NCBI GenBank assembly: GCA_947601845.1
Contig: CANQGH010000006.1
Span: 1 to 46,846 of the forward strand
Direction: 5' to 3'
DNA: 46,846 nt
DNA from: an uncultured Bacilli bacterium
Lineage (GTDB): Bacteria; Bacillota_I; Bacilli_A; RF39; UBA660
The stretch's first letter is position 1, and each line of letters begins with the position of its first letter. The notes under the pieces are model-generated. The model did no database searches and was not told the DNA's origin. It worked only from the letters and a program-made list of their open reading frames with translations. Made by a program: the position numbers and the translations under genes. Positions 16,173-24,029 of the stretch are shown piece after piece.

Positions 16173-17204
16173 ATGAGTAATGAATTAATAAAGAATGAGA
16201 ATGAAATAAATCACATATTTGACGGCATAAAAGAATTAGTTATAACTAGTAGAAATAAAGTATATCAAACTGTTAATACTGAAATGCTTAATTTATATTG
16301 GAATATAGGTAAAGCAATTATGGAAATACAACAAGGTGATGAAAGAGCAAGTTATGGTGATGCGGTGCTTGAAAAGTTATCACAAAGATTAACAATTGAA
16401 TTTGGTAAAGGTTTTTCCAAAAGAAATTTAGAAAGAATGAGAAAATTTTATGTATGTTTTCCAATTGCGACAACAGTGTCGTCGCAATTGAGTTGGTCTC
16501 ATTATTTAGAACTTATAAAAATAGATGAAGAACCCAAAAGAAGTTTTTATATGAAAGAAACAATTAATTCTAAATGGAGTGTTAGAGAACTTCAAAGACA
16601 AAGAGATTCACTATTATATGAAAGATTAACTTTATCTGCTGATAAGGAAAAAATATTAGAATTATCGGCAAAAGGTCAAATACTAAAAACAAGTAAAGAT
16701 TTGGTAAAAGATCCTTTTGTTTTAGAGTTTTTGGATATAAAAGAAAATACGAATTATCTAGAATCTGATTTAGAAAAAAATATCATAGAGCATTTAAAAG
16801 AATTTTTGTTAGAATTAGGTAAAGGCTTTAGTTATGTTGGAAATCAAGTTAGATTAACTTTAGAAGAAGATCATTTTTATCCAGATTTAGTTTTTTATAA
16901 TAGACTTTTAAGATGTTTTGTTATCATTGATTTAAAAATTGGAAAAGTATCACATCAAGATATAGGTCAAATGCAAATGTATGTTAATTATTATGATAGA
17001 GAAATCAAACAAGATGATGAAAATCCTACAGTAGGAATATTACTATCAACAAATAAAAATGAAACAGTTGTAAAATATACTCTTCCAAAAGATAATAAAA
17101 CAATATTCTCTTCTGAATATAAATTACATATGCCAACCGAACAAGAACTAATTACTGCTGTAGAAGAAGAAAAGAAAAATTTTGAATTAAATGAAGAAAA
17201 TTAG
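16173..17204 (+). CDS. yhcG: YhcG/DUF1016 family PD-(D/E)XK nuclease
   Basis: 343 residues with the two-part layout of the family: an N-terminal DUF1016 domain (LYWNIGKAIMEIQQG, then GKGFSKRNLERMRKFY and LSWSHYLELIKI) and a C-terminal PD-(D/E)XK nuclease domain with the catalytic line FYPDLVFYNR...FVIIDLKIGK (Asp, then D-x-K) and GQMQMYVNYY. All key residues are present and the length is full. The ATG follows GGAGG at the right distance. Homologues travel with type I restriction loci and mobile elements. Here it lies between the halves of dinD. A 10-base palindrome is embedded at 16462-16490 (FPIATTVSSQ region). Confidence 0.88.
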   Translation: MSNELIKNENEINHIFDGIKELVITSRNKVYQTVNTEMLNLYWNIGKAIMEIQQGDERASYGDAVLEKLSQRLTIEFGKGFSKRNLERMRKFYVCFPIATTVSSQLSWSHYLELIKIDEEPKRSFYMKETINSKWSVRELQRQRDSLLYERLTLSADKEKILELSAKGQILKTSKDLVKDPFVLEFLDIKENTNYLESDLEKNIIEHLKEFLLELGKGFSYVGNQVRLTLEEDHFYPDLVFYNRLLRCFVIIDLKIGKVSHQDIGQMQMYVNYYDREIKQDDENPTVGILLSTNKNETVVKYTLPKDNKTIFSSEYKLHMPTEQELITAVEEEKKNFELNEEN

Positions 17205-17245
17205 TGAATTGTAATTACGATAAAAAGAAAATGGAGGTAATATTT

Positions 17246-17659
17246 ATGAACGCTAATTTATGGACACAATTATTAATAGCAATAATTCCTGCAATTATTA
17301 CTGGTATTGGGAGTTTAACCATTGCTCTTAAAAAATGCAAAAATGAAATAAATACACTTGAAACCAGTAATAAATGTGAAATTGAAAAATTGATGAAACA
17401 ACATGAAATTGATATAGAAAACTTAAAGGAAAAGTATAAATTAGAAGCGGAAGCTAAACAGCAAGAACATGATTTAAAAATAAAAGAAATGAAGACTGAA
17501 TGTGAAAATGAAATTTTAAAAAGGGAAAAAGAATTTGAAAATCAAGCTAAATATGGTGTGATGGGAGATCTTTTTAAAGGAATATTTTCATCTCCTGAAG
17601 TAAAAAAAGAACTAGATAAAAAACTAAGGGAAGAATTTAATAAAAAACCACTAATTTAA
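17246..17659 (+). CDS. Small membrane protein with a coiled coil
   Basis: 137 residues. An N-terminal transmembrane segment (NLWTQLLIAIIPAIITG, about residues 3-24) is followed by a charged Glu/Lys coiled coil (about 30-100) and a short C-terminal part with a Gly-Met-Gly turn. The ATG at 17246 has GGAGG before it; the frame itself opens earlier at the yhcG stop. It is 42 bases behind yhcG and very probably on the same transcript. I do not recognise it; its topology is like holin-type or membrane-tethered cofactor proteins. Its stop codon is inside the loop of the terminator hairpin at 17643-17671. Confidence 0.55.
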   Translation: MNANLWTQLLIAIIPAIITGIGSLTIALKKCKNEINTLETSNKCEIEKLMKQHEIDIENLKEKYKLEAEAKQQEHDLKIKEMKTECENEILKREKEFENQAKYGVMGDLFKGIFSSPEVKKELDKKLREEFNKKPLI

Positions 17660-17671
17660 CTAGTGGTTTTT
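17643..17671. terminator. Bidirectional terminator between convergent genes
   Basis: A perfect 11-base stem (AAAAACCACTA / TAGTGGTTTTT) with a seven-base loop. T-runs follow on either strand. The stop codons of the membrane-protein gene and of the opposing transposase gene both lie in the loop and overlap by four bases. Confidence 0.8.
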
Positions 17672-18102
17672 GGTTGAGCCCTATAAGGGCATAAGAATGG
17701 CGGCTCCCACATGGGAGCTTTTGATTCGCCAATTGCCTTTGTCACTCTAACAACCCTTAAAAATGTTTTCTGTCCATATTTGTATTTTAAATTGGCATGA
17801 TTTTCAAATATCATCAACGCACTTTTTCCTTTCAAATATCCCATAAATTGTGATACACTTAATTTGGGTGGAATTTTTACCAACATATGTATATGATCTA
17901 TACATGCATGGGCTTCTACTATCTCTACCTCTTTGTATTCACATAATCGTCTCAGAATTATGCCAATATCCCTTCTTAACTTCCCATATATTGCCTTCCT
18001 TCTATATTTTGGAATAAATACTATGTGATATAAACAATTATATGTTGTATGGGATAATTGGCTCTCGTCAACATCTTTACTCTTCGTTCTTGAATTGAAC
18101 AT
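17656..18102 (-). pseudogene. tnpA: IS200-type transposase TnpA, C-terminus replaced
   Basis: About 148 residues from the ATG at 18102, which has AGGAGG eight bases before it. It shows the Y1-type HUH transposase core: YHIVFIPKYRRK, the metal-binding HUH motif in DHIHMLVKIPP, and the SQFMGYLKGKSALM stretch. In complete IS200 enzymes the next part (an FW-RGYYV-type stretch) carries the catalytic tyrosine. Here the protein changes after KYGQKTF into an unrelated tail encoded by hairpins, and no tyrosine stands in the right place. The enzyme should therefore be unable to nick DNA on its own. It is convergent with the membrane-protein gene. Confidence 0.75.
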
Positions 18103-18250
18103 ATAAATCTCCTCCTGTTTTTTTATATTTGATTGGCGAATCATTTATATTATAACAGAAGGAGATTTATATGCTTTCTGATGGGCGGAGCTCTTTATAT
18201 TCACACCAGCTTAGCTGGTGGTTTTATATGTGACCTAACACGGTCACATA
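17660..18250 (-). mobile_element. Degenerate IS200-like element
   Basis: The tnpA remnant is flanked by subterminal hairpins of the kind used by IS200/IS605 elements: GCTCCCA / TGGGAGC (17703-17718) and GCCCT / AGGGC (about 17678-17690) on the downstream side, and CACCAGC / GCTGGTG (18204-18220) on the upstream side. Exact ends cannot be fixed by eye because this group makes no target duplication. Confidence 0.5.
18100..18173 (-). promoter_or_regulatory. RBS-sequestering inverted repeat and internal promoter of tnpA
   Basis: An 18-base inverted repeat (18100-18117 / 18156-18173) pairs without a gap, with one G-U pair, and covers the AGGAGG and the ATG of tnpA. A TGTTATAAT extended -10 (18149-18157 on the minus strand) lies in the loop. 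A transcript that starts at this promoter lacks the upstream arm and is free to be translated; a transcript read in from outside folds and is silenced. Confidence 0.6.
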
Positions 18251-18284
18251 ATAAAAACTTACAAACTTTATCAGTTCGTAAGTT
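18204..18284. repeat. Cluster of three tandem hairpins
   Basis: Three separate stems in 80 bases: CACCAGC / GCTGGTG (18204-18220), TATGTGACC / GGTCACATA (18227-18250, nine perfect pairs), and AACTTACAAACT / AGTTCGTAAGTT (18256-18284, one mismatch). No T-run follows any of them. They fill the gap between the transposase remnant and the second dinD fragment, and may be element ends or a structured RNA. Confidence 0.6.
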
Positions 18285-18295
18285 GATTTCAACTG

Positions 18296-18490
18296 GAGGA
18301 AGTTAAAAATATGGCTGAGTTTCATAATGCCGGTTATAGAGGGTTATATAATGGTGAAACGGTGGATGATATTTTTAAAAGGAAAAATCTTCGATATCGC
18401 GAAGATATTTTAGATAATATGTGTAGTGATGAACTAATTGCTAAGTTTTTATTATCTACTCTTTCCTTCTTTTTCAAAACTTTCATTTAA
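18296..18490 (+). pseudogene. dinD: Middle part of the disrupted dinD
   Basis: Starting near 18296 the frame reads EEVKNMAEFHNAGYRGLYNG, then KRKNLRYREDILDNM and CSDELIA. These are the conserved middle motifs of DinD that should directly follow the fragment ending at 16018. Similarity stops after about 18442, where the frame runs on into unrelated residues to a TAA at 18488-18490, inside the 3' end of the opposing gene. The usual C-terminal part (around GGTMPE) is missing. An ATG at 18311 exists but a stable product is unlikely. Confidence 0.75.
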
Positions 18491-18919
18491 TTCATTAACC
18501 TTATTTATAACATATTGCATACGTAAATATAATTCATCTTCCAAAATAGCAATTTTTTTAAGTAATAGTTGATATTTTTCTTCGTTAACGTATGCCTTAT
18601 ATTTATTACATAGTTCTAATCTAAACTTTTCAGCTTCATCTAATGCTAGTTTTAATCCTTCCCCAGTATCATCATCATTCTCATAGACTACTGATAATAA
18701 ATTGATTAAATAATCAAACTTTCTTTTTATTTTTTTATCAACCATTTTCTCAATTAAACTAGGATTAATTAAAATCATTTTGTTGACATTGATGGCATCT
18801 TGAAACTTTAATTTAGGGTTGGGTTTTATACTGTAACCAGAAATTTTGTCATATTCAAAATATTTAATTTCTTTTGAATCTTTATTTTTTACTACTAAAA
18901 ATCTTTGTTCAGTACCCAT
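18452..18919 (-). CDS. Hypothetical protein downstream of trmD
   Basis: About 155 residues, mostly helical and Lys/Glu-rich, with no signal peptide or membrane segment. The N-terminal 50 residues look beta-rich (FLVVKNKDSKEIKYFEYDKI), the rest like a long helical hairpin. I do not recognise the family. The ATG at 18919 follows AGGTG; it lies 10 bases after trmD and is probably on the same transcript. Its 3' end is overlapped by the dinD remnant, which suggests that the rearrangement ended exactly here and the gene's last codons may be altered. Confidence 0.6.
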   Translation of the reverse strand: MGTEQRFLVVKNKDSKEIKYFEYDKISGYSIKPNPKLKFQDAINVNKMILINPSLIEKMVDKKIKRKFDYLINLLSVVYENDDDTGEGLKLALDEAEKFRLELCNKYKAYVNEEKYQLLLKKIAILEDELYLRMQYVINKVNELNESFEKEGKSR

Positions 18920-18929
18920 ATCATTCACC

Positions 18930-19598
18930 TCAATTTCTATCTAATAAATCAGGACGTCTTTCATTAGTCCTTTTTAATGCTTCATTCTTTCTATACTCTT
19001 CTATTTCCTTATGATTACCGTTTAAAAGAACACTAGGCACTTCCATACCTCTATATACTCTTGGTTTAGTATATGTTGGATAATCTAATAAGTTATTGTT
19101 AAAGGAATCATTTAGGTGTGAATCTTTGTCAATGACTCCATCAATTAGTCTAATAACTGAATCACTTATAATCATGCTAGGTAATTCCCCGCCAGTAAGA
19201 ACATAATCGCCAATACTTAATTCTAAATCGGCAATACTTCTAATACGTTCATCGAAGCCCTCATAATGACCGCAAATAATAATTAAGTGTTTTTCTTGGG
19301 CTAGTGAATACGCCATACTTTGATTATATTTTTTCCCGTCAGGAGTAAGCAAAATAACTTTTGATTCTTTTGTTTTAATGGCATCAACCGCATCCATAAT
19401 AGGTTGAGGGGCCAAAACCATGCCACTCCCACCACCATAAGGTGTATCATCAACTTTATTATGTGGAAGAGTTGAATAGTCCCTAAAATTAATAATATTA
19501 ACTTGGACTAAGCCTTTATCAATTGCTCTTTTAATAATTGATTCATTTAAAAAACCATCAAACATATTAGGGAATAATGTTAAAATATCTATTCGCAT
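18930..19598 (-). CDS. trmD: tRNA (guanine-N1)-methyltransferase
   Basis: TrmD puts the m1G37 methyl group next to the anticodon of tRNAs that read CNN and some other codons, which prevents frameshifting. The 222-residue protein is a SPOUT enzyme with LFPNMFDGF at the start, DDTPYGGGSGMVL, GHYEGFDERI and the knot motif SIGDYVLTGGELP. It is full length. The ATG overlaps the end of rimM by ten bases, a conserved and coupled pair; rpsP and rplS, which often flank them, are not here. Confidence 0.96.
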   Translation of the reverse strand: MRIDILTLFPNMFDGFLNESIIKRAIDKGLVQVNIINFRDYSTLPHNKVDDTPYGGGSGMVLAPQPIMDAVDAIKTKESKVILLTPDGKKYNQSMAYSLAQEKHLIIICGHYEGFDERIRSIADLELSIGDYVLTGGELPSMIISDSVIRLIDGVIDKDSHLNDSFNNNLLDYPTYTKPRVYRGMEVPSVLLNGNHKEIEEYRKNEALKRTNERRPDLLDRN

Positions 19599-20098
19599 TC
19601 TATTACTCCTTCTAATGAATATAATACCACTTTTCGATTATATAAATCTATATTTTTAATCAAATTTTTTACATAAGGAACCATATACGCTTTATTCTTT
19701 TTTCTAAACTTAATAACTTTGTTAGTAGGACTTGCTTTAAAGATATTAACAATCTTACCTAATACTTCATCGCCAACCACCACATCCATACCAAACAAAT
19801 CGGAGTCAATAAACTCTCCTTCTTCTAACTTTAAGTCGCATCGTTCCATATAAACATCAGCTTTTACTAAGACATAGATATCATTAAGACTATGTCTACC
19901 ATCGAAGGCGAGCAAATCATATTGTTTATGACGCCTATAACTAGATACTACCTCACATATCTTACTAGTGCCAATATACAACTTATTTCCTACTTTAAAA
20001 GCTTTATCCTTAAAGGGAAAATCACTAATAATTTTGGCTTCTCCTTTAATACCATGTGTACCTACAACTCTACCTAACCATACATAACGATCAATCAT
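19589..20098 (-). CDS. rimM: Ribosome maturation factor RimM
   Basis: RimM helps to mature the 3' domain of 16S rRNA and binds S19 in the assembling small subunit. The product of about 169 residues has the N-terminal RimM domain (WLGRVVGTHGIKGEAKI) and the C-terminal PRC barrel (IDSDLFGMDVVVGDEVLGKI, then VPYVKNLI). The ATG at 20098 is chosen because AGGTG stands six bases before it. It overlaps trmD and nearly abuts the rRNA methyltransferase gene. Confidence 0.94.
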   Translation of the reverse strand: MIDRYVWLGRVVGTHGIKGEAKIISDFPFKDKAFKVGNKLYIGTSKICEVVSSYRRHKQYDLLAFDGRHSLNDIYVLVKADVYMERCDLKLEEGEFIDSDLFGMDVVVGDEVLGKIVNIFKASPTNKVIKFRKKNKAYMVPYVKNLIKNIDLYNRKVVLYSLEGVIECE

Positions 20099-20103
20099 TT
20101 TAA

Positions 20104-20838
20104 TCACCTATTTAATTCATATAAAATAATGGAAGTAGCCACGCCAACATTTAGACTCTCTACTCTACTATCCATATCAATATAAATATATTTATCACAT
20201 AAATCTAATACTTCACTACTAACCCCATTACCTTCATTACCTACTACTAGGCCATATGATGTTTTATCTTTTTGAGAAAAACTTCTAACATCTTCTCCAT
20301 ATTCAACTTTAGTACCATATATAGGAATCTCTTTACTTTTCAAAGATAAAATAATATCTTTTAAGTCAGCACTTATAATATTAATATAAAATATCATTCC
20401 TTGAGTAGCTCGCATTACTTTAGAATTAAAAAGATCAACCGTATTATTACCAAGGACAATAGTAGATACCCCAAAAGCAACACTACTACGAATAATCGTT
20501 CCTAAATTACCAGGATCTTGAATACCATCTAACATAAGAATTTTACTACCTACTATTTCTTTACTATTATTCATTTTACATAATCCTAAAACATGAACCG
20601 GTGTATCTAAATCAGATATTTTATTAATTATCTCACTAGTAACATAAATAGTAGGTACTGAAATAGGTAATACTTCATCTTTTTCGATAATTAACTCTAA
20701 TAAATTGCCACTTTTATATGCTTCTAGTACTAAATGAAGCCCCTCTACTATAAAAGTATTAGTTTTTTTACGATATTTTTTATCTTTTAATTTAATATAG
20801 TTTTTAATACGTTCATTTTCTAAACTTGTAATAAGCAT
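20104..20838 (-). CDS. TrmH/SpoU family RNA 2'-O-methyltransferase
   Basis: 244 residues. An N-terminal SpoU substrate-binding domain (KYRKKTNTFIVEGLHLVLEA) precedes the SPOUT catalytic domain with the three family motifs: LDGIQDPGNLGTIIRSS, VVGNEGNGVS and ESLNVGVATSIILYE. Family members methylate a ribose in 23S rRNA or tRNA; the size resembles the RlmB/YsgA group, but the target cannot be assigned. It lies directly upstream of rimM-trmD, so all three probably form an RNA-modification operon. Confidence 0.9.
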   Translation of the reverse strand: MLITSLENERIKNYIKLKDKKYRKKTNTFIVEGLHLVLEAYKSGNLLELIIEKDEVLPISVPTIYVTSEIINKISDLDTPVHVLGLCKMNNSKEIVGSKILMLDGIQDPGNLGTIIRSSVAFGVSTIVLGNNTVDLFNSKVMRATQGMIFYINIISADLKDIILSLKSKEIPIYGTKVEYGEDVRSFSQKDKTSYGLVVGNEGNGVSSEVLDLCDKYIYIDMDSRVESLNVGVATSIILYELNR

Positions 20839-20889
20839 ATCTTCACCAACTCTTAATTCTTTTATTTACAATTAGATTGTATCATATCT

Positions 20890-21528
20890 TTAATATTCTT
20901 TCATTAGTTTTCTAATTTTTTTGCAATCCTTACAATTTTCTTCAACTAAATTCCAAAAGTCCCTCGAATGATTAGGATGAATAAAATGGGTTAATTCATG
21001 CATAATAACATAATCTAGAAAAATAGGATCTTTTTTGATTAATTCCAAGTTTAACGTAACTCTTTTTAGCTTAGTATTACAAACACCCCAACGACTTGTC
21101 ATCTTTCTAATAGTTAATGATGGATAAGGAATCTTTCTAGTATATATTTGGTAATTATAATTTAATCTTTCTAAAAATAATTTACTAGCTTGCTTCTTAT
21201 ACCAGGCATCTATATCAATGCCTCTAGGTAAGAATACTCTACCATTACCTAAAATGACTTCTTGGCCATTCGTATATACAATGTCATACTTCCTACCCAA
21301 ATAATAAAAATTATTTTTATCATCACTACGACGTGCTTGTTTATTAATCATTTTTATAATAGAAGTGCTATTATCACTAATAAATTTAGTCAATTCTTTA
21401 TTAGTAGTAAATAATCCCGTTGTAATATATATAGTTAAATCTTCTTTTACTCGCAAATAAGTATTTTTATTTCCTCTTTTGCGGACTATTTCTACTTTAT
21501 ATGTTTTATCATTAATTTTTACTTCCAT
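20890..21528 (-). CDS. YgjP/DUF45-type metallopeptidase
   Basis: 212 residues with the C-terminal zinc motif HELTHFIHPNHSRDFW (HExxH plus a third His) that marks the YgjP/WLM-type family, preceded by the conserved MTSRWGVC patch. No signal or membrane segment is seen, so it acts in the cytoplasm. Substrate unknown. It is about 50 bases upstream of the rRNA methyltransferase gene in the same direction. Confidence 0.85.
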   Translation of the reverse strand: MEVKINDKTYKVEIVRKRGNKNTYLRVKEDLTIYITTGLFTTNKELTKFISDNSTSIIKMINKQARRSDDKNNFYYLGRKYDIVYTNGQEVILGNGRVFLPRGIDIDAWYKKQASKLFLERLNYNYQIYTRKIPYPSLTIRKMTSRWGVCNTKLKRVTLNLELIKKDPIFLDYVIMHELTHFIHPNHSRDFWNLVEENCKDCKKIRKLMKEY

Positions 21529-21625
21529 ATAAACCTCTTATCTAATTAGATTATATCATAGATCTCTTGTTATTTATGTATAAATTAATAAGTAATAAGT
21601 CATAATAAAACTAGGAGATGATGTT

Positions 21626-21835
21626 ATGGATATCGATATTAGAAAACATATTATTAATAATTTTAAAGAGGATGATATTAGTGTTTTAAGAAACGCTATT
21701 GAAGAGTCAATAAAGGAAAGTGATGAAATCGCTCTACCAGGTATGGGAGTATTTTTAGAGATTATTTGGGAAGAAGCTAGCGATGAATTAAAAGAGGAGT
21801 TATTAAATATCATTTATAAACGTATAAAAGAATAG
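21626..21835 (+). CDS. sspI: Small acid-soluble spore protein SspI
   Basis: 69 residues with the SspI pattern: MDIDIRKHIINNF at the start, a central IEESIKESDEIALPGMGV and the helical end WEEASDELKEELL. In B. subtilis this minor protein is made in the forespore. The ATG has AGGAGATGATG before it. It is convergent with murC and shares a bidirectional terminator. Together with gpr and spoIIP it shows that the organism has retained spore formation genes. Confidence 0.9.
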   Translation: MDIDIRKHIINNFKEDDISVLRNAIEESIKESDEIALPGMGVFLEIIWEEASDELKEELLNIIYKRIKE

Positions 21836-21866
21836 AACAAAATCAATTTGATTTTGTTCTATTTTT
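21831..21866. terminator. Bidirectional terminator between sspI and murC
   Basis: A 16-base perfect stem (AATAGAACAAAATCAA and its complement) with almost no loop and T-runs for both directions. It overlaps the sspI stop and ends just at the murC stop. Confidence 0.9.
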
Positions 21867-23166
21867 CATTTAAAAGTAACTTTTTATATTCATCTAATAA
21901 TACATAGATGTTAGTACAACTCATAAATAGTAAGACACTATTCTGATGTTTTAATAATTTGGCTACACTATCAACACTAATTTTTTCACTATTAGGTATT
22001 TTTTCAATTAAGGCATCACTTGATACATTAGGATAGTCTTCTTGTTTTTCTCTATCACAGTGTATATCCATGATATAAGTTTTATCAGCTTTACTTAAGA
22101 CATCAATAAAGTCATCCATTAAGGCTTCTGTCCTAGAATAAGTATTTGGTAAGAAAATAGCTACAATTTCTTTATCAGGATATTTTTGCCTAGCCGCTTC
22201 AATTGTTACCTTTATTTCTGTTGGATGATGAGCATAATCATCAATTGTAACAATATTTCCAAAGACTTCTTCTTTAAATCTTCTTTTAGCACCTTTAAAT
22301 GTTTTCATATATTTATAAATATCATCACTAGAAATTCCATAATGGTTACAAACAATAATACTTGCTAAAGCATTTAAAATCATATGACGTCCATATAAAG
22401 GAAGATTAAAATGATGATAGAACTCTCCATTCATATATACATCAAAACTACTACCCTCGTTATTTAAAGAAATATTTTTAGCTACAACATCATTTTTTTC
22501 ATCAAAACCATAATAAATAGTCTTTTTATCAAATTTAATCTTTCTAATATTTTGATCATCACCACAAGCAATAACGAAGTTAGACTTATTACCAAATATT
22601 TCAAAAGTAGCAATAATATCATCTAGTCCATTATAACACTCAACATGATCTAATTCTATATTAGTAATAACAGCAATATTAGGGTCATATGCTAAAAAAT
22701 GTTTATTATATTCATCAGACTCTATTACAAAAATATGATTATCCTTATTAGCGTATCCACTACCATCACCTACAAAATAATTACAACCGATAGTAGAATT
22801 AATAATATGACTAATCAGTAAACTAGTAGTGGTTTTACCATGAGTACCACATACCCCAACGGTATCAAACATTCTAGTAATATCCCCTACTACCTCATTA
22901 TAATTTTTAATAGTAAGTCCTTGTTCTCTTACTCTTTTAATCTCTTTATGATCCGCACTAAAGGCTTTGGAATAAGTAACAATCGTATCCTTATCAATAT
23001 CATGACTATCATAATAAATAGGAATACCTCTTTGTTCTAAGCCTTCCATCGTAAACTTATATTCCCTAGCATCATCATAACCACTAACAGTATGACCTAA
23101 ATCATGTAAAAGATTAGCTAAAGTGGACATTCCTGATCCTTTAATTCCTATACAATAATACTTCAT
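21859..23166 (-). CDS. murC: UDP-N-acetylmuramate-L-alanine ligase
   Basis: MurC adds the first amino acid, L-Ala, to UDP-MurNAc using ATP in the cytoplasm. The 435-residue protein has the Rossmann motif GIKGSGMSTLANLL, the ATP loop GVCGTHGKTTTSLLIS, NIELDHVE and DDYAHHPTEI. The ATG at 23166 has GGAGG before it and puts the Rossmann motif at the N terminus as expected; the open frame starts 11 codons earlier. It stands alone, with divergent and convergent neighbours. Confidence 0.95.
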   Translation of the reverse strand: MKYYCIGIKGSGMSTLANLLHDLGHTVSGYDDAREYKFTMEGLEQRGIPIYYDSHDIDKDTIVTYSKAFSADHKEIKRVREQGLTIKNYNEVVGDITRMFDTVGVCGTHGKTTTSLLISHIINSTIGCNYFVGDGSGYANKDNHIFVIESDEYNKHFLAYDPNIAVITNIELDHVECYNGLDDIIATFEIFGNKSNFVIACGDDQNIRKIKFDKKTIYYGFDEKNDVVAKNISLNNEGSSFDVYMNGEFYHHFNLPLYGRHMILNALASIIVCNHYGISSDDIYKYMKTFKGAKRRFKEEVFGNIVTIDDYAHHPTEIKVTIEAARQKYPDKEIVAIFLPNTYSRTEALMDDFIDVLSKADKTYIMDIHCDREKQEDYPNVSSDALIEKIPNSEKISVDSVAKLLKHQNSVLLFMSCTNIYVLLDEYKKLLLNEK

Positions 23167-23274
23167 AACAACCTCCACAACTATTGGTTCTACTATCATT
23201 ATACTAGTATTTTCTTGAAAATAAAACTATTTTACACATTTAAACCCCCTTTTATAAAAGAATTAAGCGTTTTA

Positions 23275-23303
23275 TTGACACAAATAAGGTAAGGACTTAA
23301 AAT
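23275..23303 (+). promoter_or_regulatory. Sigma-A promoter of the CPBP-phosphoesterase pair
   Basis: A consensus TTGACA (23275-23280) and TAAAAT (23298-23303) are separated by exactly 17 bases, about 28 bases before the start codon. Confidence 0.8.
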
Positions 23304-23330
23304 AAAATTATGAAAATACTAGGAGGATAT

Positions 23331-24029
23331 ATGAAAAAATATATTAAATATATAAAATTTGCTATTGCGTTACTATTATTCTTTTTTGGATCATACCTAA
23401 GATATATTCCTATCTTTTTATTAAAGATTGATGTAAATAAAGCTAGTGTAATTACTCTTAATTACCTAAGTATATTCAGTAATGCCCTTATTTTTATTAT
23501 CTTAGTCCTTATGTATATTAAAGATATTATATCAGGGATTAAATCTTTAATACATGATAGGTTCAAACAACTTGATAAGGGATTTAATTATTGGTTTATC
23601 GGTGTTGTTATTATGATTATAAGTAACATGATAATTAGTTACTTTAATAATGGTGGCACTTCTAATAATGAAGAGTCCATCAGAATCTTTTTAGAAAAAT
23701 CTCCAGTTGTGGCAGTTATTGGTATAGCTATTTTGGGACCAGTCATAGAAGAATTAGTTTTTAGGAAAAGTTTTAAAGATGTTTTTAAAAATAAATGGGT
23801 ATATCTTTTTTCATCAGGTATTATTTTTGGAGCTTTACATGTTATTATGAGCCCTATTAATTCGTTTGTTGATTACTTATACTTAATTCCTTATTGTAGT
23901 ATGGGAATAGCTTTTGCATATATGTATTATGATACAGATAATATTATGACATCTATTACTATGCATATCTTTCATAATTCATTAAATGTAATATCTACCC
24001 TTCTTTTAGGAGGATTTCTATTATGGTAA
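23331..24029 (+). CDS. CPBP family intramembrane metalloprotease
   Basis: 232 residues with six or seven membrane segments. The CPBP motifs are complete: EELVFRKSF (motif 1, EExxxR), FGALHVI (motif 2, FxxxH) and HIFHNSLNV (motif 3). Members are prenyl-protease-like enzymes, some linked to bacteriocin self-immunity; here the substrate is unknown. The ATG at 23331 follows AGGAGG closely. It overlaps the phosphoesterase gene by seven bases, so both are translated together. Confidence 0.85.
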   Translation: MKKYIKYIKFAIALLLFFFGSYLRYIPIFLLKIDVNKASVITLNYLSIFSNALIFIILVLMYIKDIISGIKSLIHDRFKQLDKGFNYWFIGVVIMIISNMIISYFNNGGTSNNEESIRIFLEKSPVVAVIGIAILGPVIEELVFRKSFKDVFKNKWVYLFSSGIIFGALHVIMSPINSFVDYLYLIPYCSMGIAFAYMYYDTDNIMTSITMHIFHNSLNVISTLLLGGFLLW

